Source: CAZYWA01 sp964650975 [NCBI: uncultured bacterium]
Lineage (GTDB): Bacteria > JADJOY01
Length of the DNA stretch: 22,459 nt
Assembly: GCA_964650975.1 (NCBI GenBank)
Contig: CAZYWA010000062.1
Coordinates: 1-22,459, forward strand
Reading direction: 5' to 3'
This document shows positions 7,530-18,489 of this stretch, piece by piece (position 1 is the stretch's first letter; each line of letters begins with the position of its first letter). Position numbers and translations under genes: made by a program. The notes beneath the pieces were generated by a model. The model saw only the letters and a list, made by a program, of their open reading frames with translations, was not told where the DNA came from and searched no databases.

Positions 7530-7665
7530 GGCGGCTCCGAAGCCCGCGACGCTACCAGACGGGACGGAAAGGTCTCAACGACATCGACGCGACGTCGACT
7601 GGAGCTCGAACCGACGCGGTGGTGTCTCCATCGGGGCCGGCCGCCGAGAGACTAGATCGATCGCC

Positions 7666-7693
7666 GCCCACCGAGGGACCGGCGGGCCTCCAA
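7666..7693 (-). repeat. REP-like hairpin, copy A1
   Basis: Minus-strand reading: head TTGGAG, stem GCCCGCCG, loop GTCCCT, stem CGGTGGGC (plus-strand loop AGGGAC at 7674-7679). Seven of eight pairs are Watson-Crick; the eighth is G-U when read as minus-strand RNA. Its head faces copy A2. Confidence 0.75.
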
Positions 7694-7714
7694 GCGGAAT
7701 CGCAGGGATGCCGT

Positions 7715-7742
7715 TTGGAGCGCGCGCGGTCCCTCGCGTGCG
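7715..7742 (+). repeat. REP-like hairpin, copy A2
   Basis: Head TTGGAG (7715-7720), stem CGCGCGCG (7721-7728), loop GTCCCT (7729-7734), stem CGCGTGCG (7735-7742), with one G-T pair. With A1 it forms a head-to-head pair separated by about 21 bp. Confidence 0.78.
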
Positions 7743-7836
7743 AGGCCAATCGGAGAGGGTCACACCGCGATACGACCGTTCGATCCGGGCTCCGGGGTAT
7801 GCTGGCGGCTCGGTTTTTGCGCGCGGGGGAAGCTCG

Positions 7837-11610
<3,774 letters not shown>

Positions 11611-11618
11611 CGGGGATC

Positions 11619-13985
11619 TTGAGCCCGGTCCGCGGAAAAAGGAAAAGAGTCAGGTCGAGTCGAGCGAAGGCTGCGTCGGAGGCGCGCCGCCCTCGACGCA
11701 CGCGTCGCCCGCGCGCGTCGCCCGCGCCCAAGAAGATCGCGGTGCTGGGCGGGGGGGTCGGCGCGCTCACCGCGGCCTACTGGCTGACCGAGAAGCCGGG
11801 CTGGCAGGACGAGTACCAGATCACCGTCTACCAGATGGGCTGGCGGCTCGGCGGCAAGGGTTCGAGCGGCCGGAACCCCGATCCGGAGCTGGGCCGGCGC
11901 ATCGAGGAGCACGGCCTTCACATCTGGTTCGGCTGCTACGAGAACGCGTTCCGCACCTTGGCGCAGGTGCTCCGGCAGCTGCGCGCTCTCCCCGAACCAC
12001 CGGTCAAGACGTTCGCGAGCTGGCGCGACGCGTTCGAGCCGCACGGCCTGGTGGTCTTCGGTGAGCGCCAGACCGGCGGGCGCTGGGGCCAGTGGCCGGT
12101 GCTCTTCCCGCCCAACGACAGCGAGCCGGGCGCGGGCGGCCTCTACGACGCGTGGGCGCTGATCGGCAGCCTGGTGGGCTGGCTGCTCCGGGTGCACGAC
12201 AACGTCGAGCACCGCGAGGAAGGCACCCTCGCCGAGCTGCTGAAGCGGGTGATGCCCGATTCGCTGGTCGATCTTCCCGGTTCCGTCCTCGACGTGCTGC
12301 GCGGCGCGCGCAACGCGATCACCGGCACCTACCTGCATCTGGTCGGCTGGCTGATGGGTCGGATCCGGGAGGTGATGGAGCTCGAAGGCCCCGACGCGGG
12401 TGTACGGCAGATGGAGGAGCAGCGCTCGCTGATGCTCAAGCTGCTCGAACGCCACCGCCGCTCGCTCGCCTGGGGAGTGCGCGTGAGCCTCGACGACCCC
12501 GAGGTGCGACGCCTCTGGGAGCTCTCCGATCTCGGCATCACCGTGGTGTTCGGCGCGATCGTCGACGGCGTGCCGTGGCGCGGCTGGGAGTCGCTCGACG
12601 ACTGGGACCTGCGCGCCTGGCTGCGCCACCACGGCGCCAGCGAGCAGGCGATCAAGTCGAGCCTGGTCGAGACCTTCTACGACCTCGCGTTCGCCTACCA
12701 GAACGGCGACACCGACCGGCCCAACTTCGCGGCGGGCACCGCGCTCTACGCGATCCTGCGCGTCTGCTTCACCTACAACGGCGCCATCATGTTCGAGATG
12801 CAGGCCGGCATGGGCGACTCGGTCTTCACGCCGCTCTACGGCCTGCTCAAGGCGCGCGGCGTGAAGTTCGAGTTCTTCCACAAGGTCGAGTCGCTCGAGG
12901 TCGACCGGCACCGCGCCAACAAAGTGGGCGCGATCCGCATGGTCGAGCAGGCCACGGTGAAGCCCGAGGTCGAGGCGCGCGGCGGCTACTGGCCGCTGGT
13001 GCGGGTGGGCGAGCTCGATTGCTGGCCCAGCGAGCCCGACTGGTCGCAGCTGGTCGAGGGGAAAGAGCTGGCCCACGACGCGCACGAGCCCGGCCGGCCC
13101 TACGATCTCGAGAGCTACTGGAGCGCGTGGCGCGGCGTGCGCCGCAAGAAGCTCGAGCTGGGCCGCGATTTCGACGAAGTCGTATACGGACTGTCACTGG
13201 GGCCGGTGCCGGTGGTGTGCCGCGAGCTGCTGCGCAAGAACGCGCGCTGGCGGCGGATGCTCGAGGGCGACCGCACCGGCTCGGGCGTCGAGACCACGCG
13301 CACCCAAGGGGTTCAACTGTGGTTCCGGAAGACCACGGAGGAGCTGGGGTTCCAGCCTCCTCCCTGGATGTACGAGAAGCAGCGGGAGGACCGCACGGCC
13401 CTGGGGCTCACGGCGGTGCTGGGAGGTTACGAGCAGCCGCTCGACACCTGGGCGGATCTCACCCACCTCCTGGCTCGCGAGCAGTGGAGCGGCCGCAGCC
13501 GGCCCAAGAGCCTCGCCTATCTCTGCGGACCCTTCCCCGAGCGACCCGCCGACCGGCCGTTTTCCGATCACGCGTTTCCGCGCCGCATGCGCGAGGCCGT
13601 GGAGCGGCAGGCGCTCGAATGGCTGCGCCGCTTCGGCGGCGAGCTCTGGCCCAACGCGGAGAGCGCGGCGTATCGCACCGGTGTCGACCCGAAGCACCTG
13701 TTCGATCCCCGCAACCGGACCGGTGCCCACCGGTTTCGCGCGCAGTTCTACAAGGTCAACTTCGATCCCTCGGAGCGCTACGTGCTCACCGTCGCGGGCA
13801 GCACCAAGCATCGGCTCGACGGCACCGACACCGGCTTCGCGAACCTCTACCTGGCCGGCGACTGGACGCGGAACCCGGTGGTGAGCGTCGGCTGCGTCGA
13901 GGCGGCGGTCGCGTCGGGAATGCAAGTCGCGCGCGCCATCGCCCGCATCCCCATCGAGATCATCGGCGAACGCGAGCAGCGTTGA
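11619..13985 (+). CDS. Large FAD/NAD(P)-binding oxidoreductase (amine-oxidase / desaturase superfamily)
   Basis: 788 residues from TTG 11619, 8 bp after the kinase stop. No ATG or GTG start is available before the flavin motif, so TTG with translational coupling is the best choice; a GGGGA lies only 2 nt upstream, so the start is uncertain. Residues 1-38 are a very basic extension. Then come KKIAVLGGGVGALTAAYWL (Rossmann loop 44-49, last glycine replaced by Ala) and YQMGWRLGGKGSSGR. EEHGLHIWFGCYENAFR contains the histidine-rich stretch seen in large desaturase-like enzymes. The C-terminus has the second FAD motif NLYLAGDWTRNPVVSVGCVE. It is about 200 residues longer than the homologue at 5787-7529, mainly in the substrate domain. 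The substrate is unknown. Coupling to the kinase suggests shared regulation. Confidence 0.82.
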   Translation: MSPVRGKRKRVRSSRAKAASEARRPRRTRRPRASPAPKKIAVLGGGVGALTAAYWLTEKPGWQDEYQITVYQMGWRLGGKGSSGRNPDPELGRRIEEHGLHIWFGCYENAFRTLAQVLRQLRALPEPPVKTFASWRDAFEPHGLVVFGERQTGGRWGQWPVLFPPNDSEPGAGGLYDAWALIGSLVGWLLRVHDNVEHREEGTLAELLKRVMPDSLVDLPGSVLDVLRGARNAITGTYLHLVGWLMGRIREVMELEGPDAGVRQMEEQRSLMLKLLERHRRSLAWGVRVSLDDPEVRRLWELSDLGITVVFGAIVDGVPWRGWESLDDWDLRAWLRHHGASEQAIKSSLVETFYDLAFAYQNGDTDRPNFAAGTALYAILRVCFTYNGAIMFEMQAGMGDSVFTPLYGLLKARGVKFEFFHKVESLEVDRHRANKVGAIRMVEQATVKPEVEARGGYWPLVRVGELDCWPSEPDWSQLVEGKELAHDAHEPGRPYDLESYWSAWRGVRRKKLELGRDFDEVVYGLSLGPVPVVCRELLRKNARWRRMLEGDRTGSGVETTRTQGVQLWFRKTTEELGFQPPPWMYEKQREDRTALGLTAVLGGYEQPLDTWADLTHLLAREQWSGRSRPKSLAYLCGPFPERPADRPFSDHAFPRRMREAVERQALEWLRRFGGELWPNAESAAYRTGVDPKHLFDPRNRTGAHRFRAQFYKVNFDPSERYVLTVAGSTKHRLDGTDTGFANLYLAGDWTRNPVVSVGCVEAAVASGMQVARAIARIPIEIIGEREQR

Positions 13986-14013
13986 ATGCGAGCGGAGACC
14001 CGAATCGATCGCC

Positions 14014-14040
14014 CGCGCGCGAGGGACCGCGCGCGCTCCA
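14014..14040 (-). repeat. REP-like hairpin, copy B1
   Basis: Minus-strand reading: head TGGAG, stem CGCGCGCG, loop GTCCCT, stem CGCGCGCG; 8 perfect pairs (plus-strand loop AGGGAC at 14022-14027). It lies 28 bp after the stop of the plus-strand oxidoreductase. Confidence 0.8.
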
Positions 14041-14061
14041 GCGAATCGACCTCGAGCTCGG

Positions 14062-14089
14062 TTGGAGGCCCACCGGTCCCTCGGTGGGC
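14062..14089 (+). repeat. REP-like hairpin, copy B2
   Basis: Head TTGGAG (14062-14067), stem GCCCACCG (14068-14075), loop GTCCCT (14076-14081), stem CGGTGGGC (14082-14089); 8 perfect pairs. With B1 it fills the 109-bp gap between two converging genes, where it may act as a two-way terminator. Confidence 0.8.
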
Positions 14090-14094
14090 AGTGC

Positions 14095-15414
14095 TCAATT
14101 GAGCAAGTACTCGGGACACGAAAGCGCCAGCTGCATGAGGCCGCAGGCGCGCCAGTGCTCCCACGGACCGGCGGCGGCGTAGTCGCGCAGCGCTTCGCGG
14201 GTCTCGTTCGAGACGTCGTAGAGGCCGACCATGGTGAGCGCCAGGTCGCCGCCGGTCTGGTTGGTGCCCTGGTGGTGCAGGTTGCGGATGGTCTGGCAAC
14301 GATCGGGCTTGGCGGTGGCGCTGGTGCCGTCGTCCTCGAAGCACATCCACGAGATGAGGGCGGACCAACTCACCATCATGCCCGCGTGGAGCCAGGCGCC
14401 GCCCGACGGCCAGCCGCTCACGTTTGGCGCCTGGAACGGATACTGGCGCATGTCGTTCAGCTGCCACTCGAGATAGAAGCGCGAGATGTCGGTGAGCCCG
14501 AGCACGCGCAGGCTGCCGATCACCAGCTCCATGGGACTCTTGACGCGGCAGCGGATCGCCTCGTCGGAGAGGAATTCGGGACGGGTGGCGACGTGGTGGA
14601 CGAGCGCCGCGAGGTTGCCGTCGGGTCCCCACACCGGCGCCATGTCCTGAAGCGCCTGATTCGACGGATCGAAGCCCATGAGCTCGCGGTAGATCCGCTT
14701 GGGCACGTAGTAGCCGAACGACGGGTGCGCCTTGATCGCGGCGAGCACGTCGGGGAGCTTCGCGGCGCCGCGGTCGATGCCGAAGATGGTCTTCGATCCA
14801 GAGTCCCAGTTGGCCGGATTCCAGAACGCCTTCTCGGTGTCCCAGTCGTAGTCGTAGCCGGTGAGCGCGCGGGCAATCTCTTGCACGTCGGTCTGGCTGT
14901 AGTTGGCCGCACCGGTGAGCGGATGCGTGGTGCCGAGCGTGAAGAGCTCGCACAGCTCGCGCGCCAGGTTCTGGTTCGGGTGGTCTTTGTCGGAAAACAC
15001 GTTGTTCAGGTACCACTGCATCGGCCAGCCGCTCGCCACCGTGCTCATGAGATCCGAGTAGGTGCCGAGGCAGTTGCCGCGGCAGCTGCGTACCCAGTTG
15101 TCCATCTGGGTGTTGTCGTTCTGGTCGGCGTAGGCGGTGACCCAGAGGCCCATCATCATCCACGCCATGCGCTCCTGGAGCGGATTGGTGCTGGTCTGCA
15201 TGAGCGTGAAGAGCCGGTCCATGTAGGGCTGCGGGTCGTCCCAGCCGCTGATCGCCGGCAGCGCCCAGTAGCCGGGGCCGGTGAGCGCCCGGTTCGTCAG
15301 ATCCTCGATCAGCGCTTGCGGGCCGATCGAGAGGCCGTAGCTCATGTCCGACGGGCTCGGTCCGAAGCCGAGCCTTCGCCACACGTGTGCGACTTGTTCT
15401 TCGGTCGATGCCAT
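14095..15414 (-). CDS. DUF1800 family protein (second copy in operon)
   Basis: 439 residues with the DUF1800 layout: HVWRRLGFGPSPSDM at the N-terminus (10-24), NQNLARELCELFTLG (148-161), DVQEIARALTGYDYDW (176-191), a histidine in KAHPSFGYYVPKRIYREL (228-245), PNVSGWPSGGAWL (330-342) and a terminal SCPEYLLN. The family's biochemistry is unknown; its genes are habitually next to DUF1501 genes. There is no signal peptide, yet six cysteines (115, 155, 358, 373, 424, 433) match positions in the paralogue at 16914-18224, as expected for a protein that folds outside the cytoplasm. The ATG at 15414 is 7 bp after the DUF1501 stop, and the GAGGA site overlaps that stop. It is the last gene of the operon. 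Confidence 0.9.
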   Translation of the reverse strand: MASTEEQVAHVWRRLGFGPSPSDMSYGLSIGPQALIEDLTNRALTGPGYWALPAISGWDDPQPYMDRLFTLMQTSTNPLQERMAWMMMGLWVTAYADQNDNTQMDNWVRSCRGNCLGTYSDLMSTVASGWPMQWYLNNVFSDKDHPNQNLARELCELFTLGTTHPLTGAANYSQTDVQEIARALTGYDYDWDTEKAFWNPANWDSGSKTIFGIDRGAAKLPDVLAAIKAHPSFGYYVPKRIYRELMGFDPSNQALQDMAPVWGPDGNLAALVHHVATRPEFLSDEAIRCRVKSPMELVIGSLRVLGLTDISRFYLEWQLNDMRQYPFQAPNVSGWPSGGAWLHAGMMVSWSALISWMCFEDDGTSATAKPDRCQTIRNLHHQGTNQTGGDLALTMVGLYDVSNETREALRDYAAAGPWEHWRACGLMQLALSCPEYLLN

Positions 15415-15421
15415 GGCGTCC

Positions 15422-16864
15422 TCAGCGATTTTCGTTCGTGGCGATGGGCGGCAGCGCGCGCTCGCGGAAGCGCTTGATCAGCGCGCCGGCCGCGATGGGC
15501 GTCATGAGCGGCAGCAGGCCGCGCCACGCGGCCCGCACGTCGACACCCGGTCCCGAGGACGAGACCCGCCCGCAGCCGCCGGCGCCCGCGAAGACTCCGA
15601 GGTCGGAGAAATGCGAGCGCAGCACCTGATCCGCTACACCGCTGGTGCCGGCGAGCCGGTTGATGACCGTGGCCCACAGGTGGCGGAAATCGGTGGTCGG
15701 GACCAGCGCGTCGTAGATGCGGTTGGGACGGTCCTCGCCGCCCGGATCGAGATTGGGCGGCTCGCCGTAGATGCCGCCCAGCGTGCCTCCGCCGATCACG
15801 ATCGAGAGACCGCCCTGTCCGTGATCGACGCCCAGGTTCTCGTTCCACGTCACCTGGCGGCCGAACTCCGACGTGATCACCACGAACACGTCGTGCTCGC
15901 GCGGGGTGCCCGCGAGCGCCGCGAAGAACTTGGTCAGGCCCTCGTTGAGGGCGGTGAAGTTCGTCGCCTGCTCGTCGATCAGGTTCGAGTGGAAGTCGAA
16001 CGAGCCGAACGCGGTGGCGTAGGTCTGGCACGGGATGCCGGCGCGGATCAGCATCGCCACCTGCAAGAGCTGCTCGGTGATGTACGAATAGTCGCCGTCG
16101 TCGATGGTGGGGTCGTGCGCAGCGGTGACCTGGGCGGAGACGTCGAAGGTGGTCGAGATGAGCTTCGCCGCTTGCTCCTGGAAGCCGCCGCCCACGTACG
16201 TGGCCATCTTTTCCAGCGCCGCGAGCGCGTTATCGGTGTCGTACCAGGGGAGCGTGTAGCTGAAGTCGGCGGTGTCGTAGAGCACCAGCGTCGGGCTGGT
16301 GGTGCCGACCGCTTCCAGGCGCAGGTCGTAGAGCGACACCGTGGAGAGCGGGTTCCCCGGGTGCATCGCGTCGTTGTAGCGGCCCATCCAGCCGGTGGGC
16401 TCGAGCAGCGTCAGGTCGGCGGTCTGCCAGTACTTCATCGAGTTGAAGTGGCTGAAGTCCTGCTTGGTGACCTCGCCGATTCCCTGAATGAACGCCACGT
16501 CCTGCGCGGTGTTCCAGCGGTCCGCGAGCCAGGTGAGATTGGGGTGCAGCCGGTAGTCGGTGCGGCCCGTGAGCTCGAGGGTGTTGGCCGGCTGGAGCGC
16601 GATGCTGCCCCGGCCGTAGGTCGCGTCGTAGTACCAGGAGTTGCTGACCGGCACGAGCGTGTTGAGCGGGTCGTTGCCGCCGTCGAGGGTGATCTGGACG
16701 CAGATCGGCGTGCCGGCCGCGAGCGGCGCCCGCATCTGGTCCGCGGCCATCGCGGCGGTGAGACCGTTTCGGCCCAGCACGTCGAGCAGGATCGGCCCCG
16801 CCGCGGTTCCCACCACGACGCTGCCGGCGGACTTGAGAAACGAGCGACGATCGACGCGTTTCAT
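15422..16864 (-). CDS. DUF1501 family protein with Tat signal
   Basis: 480 residues. A twin-arginine signal is plain: RRSFLKSAG (6-14) followed by a hydrophobic, small-residue stretch to about 28, so export in folded form is expected. DUF1501 hallmarks are present: VQITLDGGNDPLNTLVPV (56-73) and the pair ITSEFGR (SEFGR 332-336) with GVDHG (345-349), which resemble metal-binding segments of the alkaline phosphatase / sulfatase superfamily to which DUF1501 is related. A loop with many Tyr/Asp residues lies between. The substrate is unknown. ATG 16864 has GGAG about 8 nt upstream. It lies between two DUF1800 genes (49 bp after the first, 7 bp before the second), so all three are almost certainly one transcript. 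Confidence 0.92.
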   Translation of the reverse strand: MKRVDRRSFLKSAGSVVVGTAAGPILLDVLGRNGLTAAMAADQMRAPLAAGTPICVQITLDGGNDPLNTLVPVSNSWYYDATYGRGSIALQPANTLELTGRTDYRLHPNLTWLADRWNTAQDVAFIQGIGEVTKQDFSHFNSMKYWQTADLTLLEPTGWMGRYNDAMHPGNPLSTVSLYDLRLEAVGTTSPTLVLYDTADFSYTLPWYDTDNALAALEKMATYVGGGFQEQAAKLISTTFDVSAQVTAAHDPTIDDGDYSYITEQLLQVAMLIRAGIPCQTYATAFGSFDFHSNLIDEQATNFTALNEGLTKFFAALAGTPREHDVFVVITSEFGRQVTWNENLGVDHGQGGLSIVIGGGTLGGIYGEPPNLDPGGEDRPNRIYDALVPTTDFRHLWATVINRLAGTSGVADQVLRSHFSDLGVFAGAGGCGRVSSSGPGVDVRAAWRGLLPLMTPIAAGALIKRFRERALPPIATNENR

Positions 16865-16877
16865 GAGCAGGCTCCCG

Positions 16878-16900
16878 GCGGGGGACGAGCCCCGCGCTAC
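16878..16900 (-). repeat. GTAG-headed REP-like hairpin between DUF1800 and DUF1501
   Basis: On the minus strand GTAG (16900-16897) is followed by a 6-bp stem GCGGGG / CCCCGC (16895-16890 with 16883-16878) around the loop CTCGTC. It differs in head and loop from the GGAG family elsewhere in the window. It occupies much of the 49-bp gap and could modulate downstream expression within the operon. Confidence 0.55.
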
Positions 16901-16913
16901 GGTCCGGTTCGAC

Positions 16914-18224
16914 TCAGCTCAGCAAGAACTCCGGGCAGGAGATCGCGAGCTGCATGAGGCCGCAGGCGCGATAGATCTCCCACGGTCCCGCGGCGGCGTA
17001 GTCGCGCATCGCCTCGCGCGTTTCGGCCGAGACATCGTAGAGACACGCGATCTCGAGCGCCAGGTCGCCGCCCGTCTGGCTCGAACCCTGGTTGAGAAGG
17101 TGGCGGACCGCGTGACAACGCTGGTCCTGCGGCACCGAGCTCGAGCCGTCGTCCGAGAAGCACATGCCGTTGGCGGTGCCCGACCATTCGATGATCTGCC
17201 CGGCGAAGAGCCATGCGGCGCCTTCCGGCCAGCCGCTCACGTTGGGCGCGTTGAACGGATGCTGGCGCATGAGCGTGAGCGACCAGTCGAAGGAGAAGCG
17301 GTCGAGGCTCGTGAGGCCCAGCACCCGGATCGCGCTGATCAGGAGCTCGAGCGGGCTCTTCACGCGATTGCGGATGGTCGAGTCGGCGAGGAACTCGGGG
17401 CGGCTCACGACGTTCGCGATCAGCGCCTTCAAGTCGCCCTGCGAGCCCCACGCCGCGGAGAGCTGATCGAGCGTCGCGTCGTCGGGATCGAGACCGGTGA
17501 GGGTCCGGTACACGCGCCGCGGCACGTAGAAACCGAACGACGGGTGGGTGCGCACCGCCTCGATCACGTCGGGGAACTTCGCGGCACCGCGGTTCCCGCC
17601 GAAGAACGTCTTGTCGCCGGAGTCCCAGGAGTCGGGATCGAAGAACACCTGGTCGGTGTTCCAGTCGTAGTCGTAGCCGGTGATCGAGCGCGCGATCTCC
17701 TTCACGTCGGTCTCGGCGTAGTTCTTGGTGCCGTTCCGCGGGCTGGTGACGCCCAGCGAGAAGAGCTCGCACAGCTCGCGCGCCAGGTTCTCGTTGGGAT
17801 GCTCGGCGGTCGAGAACACGTTGCTCAGGTACTGCTGCATCGGCGTCGACTGCACCACCGACGAGAGCAGCGCCGCGTAGTTGCCGAGACAGCCGCCGCG
17901 CAGCCGCAGCACGTGCTCGCTCATTTGCGGGCTCTGCACGCTGTCGGTGTAGGCCACCACCAGGAGCCCCATGAGCGTCCACGCCATCCGCTCCTGAAGC
18001 GGATTCGAGCTGGTCGACATGAGCGTCCACAGGCGGTTCATGAACGCGACTTCCTCGTCCCAGGTGTCCATCGACGAGAGCTGCCAGTCAGCGTTGGTGG
18101 TGACGGCGCGCCCGAGGAGGTCGGCGATGGCGCCTTGCGGGGACGTGGCCGTCATGTCGCTCTGGCTCGGTCCGAATCCGAGCCGCCGCCACACGTGGGC
18201 GATCTGCTCATTCACGGATGCCAT
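16914..18224 (-). CDS. DUF1800 family protein (first copy in operon)
   Basis: 436 residues, a clear paralogue of 14095-15414 along its whole length. It has HVWRRLGFGPSQSDM (10-24), NENLARELCELFSLG (145-158), DVKEIARSITGYDYDW (173-188), RTHPSFGFYVPRRVYRTL (225-242), PNVSGWPEGAAWL (327-339) and a terminal SCPEFLLS. Shared cysteines are at 112, 152, 355, 370, 421 and 430. Like its paralogue it lacks a signal peptide, while its operon partner DUF1501 has a Tat signal. ATG 18224 has GGAGGGA upstream. The two copies have diverged through much of residues 25-110 and 190-225 but stay close in the C-terminal third, so this is an old duplication. Function is unknown beyond the DUF1501 association. Confidence 0.9.
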   Translation of the reverse strand: MASVNEQIAHVWRRLGFGPSQSDMTATSPQGAIADLLGRAVTTNADWQLSSMDTWDEEVAFMNRLWTLMSTSSNPLQERMAWTLMGLLVVAYTDSVQSPQMSEHVLRLRGGCLGNYAALLSSVVQSTPMQQYLSNVFSTAEHPNENLARELCELFSLGVTSPRNGTKNYAETDVKEIARSITGYDYDWNTDQVFFDPDSWDSGDKTFFGGNRGAAKFPDVIEAVRTHPSFGFYVPRRVYRTLTGLDPDDATLDQLSAAWGSQGDLKALIANVVSRPEFLADSTIRNRVKSPLELLISAIRVLGLTSLDRFSFDWSLTLMRQHPFNAPNVSGWPEGAAWLFAGQIIEWSGTANGMCFSDDGSSSVPQDQRCHAVRHLLNQGSSQTGGDLALEIACLYDVSAETREAMRDYAAAGPWEIYRACGLMQLAISCPEFLLS

Positions 18225-18489
18225 GGGTGCGATCCCTCCGACTTGTCAGGAATTCTCTGGCAGGTGACGAGGAAAGTCACCGGCTCAGCACTTTCGAAGC
18301 CCGTATCCATTGGCATATTTTCGATTGTCATGATCCCGTCGACGAATCGTCTGCATTTATGACGCCAGATCGAATTCTTGACGACGAGCGCTCGGTCGAT
18401 GTCGTCGCCGTTTCGCGCGCGAGGGACCGCGCGCGCTCCAAACCGCTGCAGGTCGGACTGGCGGGCGATGGTCTGCTGGTGGGCTGCCG
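18225..18489. promoter_or_regulatory. Upstream region of the DUF1800-DUF1501-DUF1800 operon
   Basis: A 265-bp gap after the GH31 gene and before the first DUF1800 gene, both on the minus strand. The part at about 18285-18385 is clearly more AT-rich than the rest of the window and is the likely promoter zone, but I could not fix a -35/-10 pair. A GGTGAC/GTCACC inverted repeat (18263-18268 and 18276-18281) lies in the leader. A REP-like hairpin is at 18414-18441. Confidence 0.45.
18414..18441 (-). repeat. REP-like hairpin, copy C1 (solitary)
   Basis: Minus-strand reading: head TTGGAG, stem CGCGCGCG, loop GTCCCT, stem CGCGCGCG; 8 perfect pairs (plus-strand loop AGGGAC at 18422-18427). It lies 48 bp beyond the GH31 stop. 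No partner hairpin is present at the spacing seen in pairs A and B. Confidence 0.8.

Larger units (their letters stand above)
7530..7836. other. 307-bp divergent intergenic region with a REP-like pair
   Basis: This stretch separates the divergently transcribed oxidoreductase (minus) and kinase (plus) genes, so it must contain both promoters unless transcription starts elsewhere. It contains the paired REP-like hairpins A1/A2 (7666-7742). A TATGCT hexamer at 7798-7803, 34 bp before the kinase ATG, resembles a -10 element, but no matching -35 was found. The kinase frame is open through the region, but the protein-like part starts only at 7837. Confidence 0.6.

Noticed and set aside
6204-7655. 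A 483-codon open frame antisense to the FAD oxidoreductase, and many similar long antisense frames (for example at 2135-3259, 3338-4414, 11259-13085, 14062-15477, 18799-21195)
   Set aside because: They are shadows of GC-rich coding sequence. Their translations are low-complexity Arg/Ala/His/Val/Gly strings without domains, and the opposite frames are clear known families.
7528-7836. 103-codon upstream extension of the kinase frame
   Set aside because: It runs through the REP-like hairpins and has no domain-like sequence. ATG 7837 has a ribosome binding site and opens directly into the kinase fold.
14092-14105. 14-bp palindrome TGCTCAATTGAGCA
   Set aside because: It overlaps the last codons and stop of the DUF1800 gene and adjoins REP copy B2. 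No second copy or regulatory context was found.
18212-18331. Short minus-strand frame (39 codons from ATG 18331) overlapping the start of the first DUF1800 gene, a possible leader peptide
   Set aside because: Codon third positions are much less GC-rich than in neighbouring genes, the ribosome binding site is poor, and no pattern of a leader (repeated codons, attenuator) is seen.
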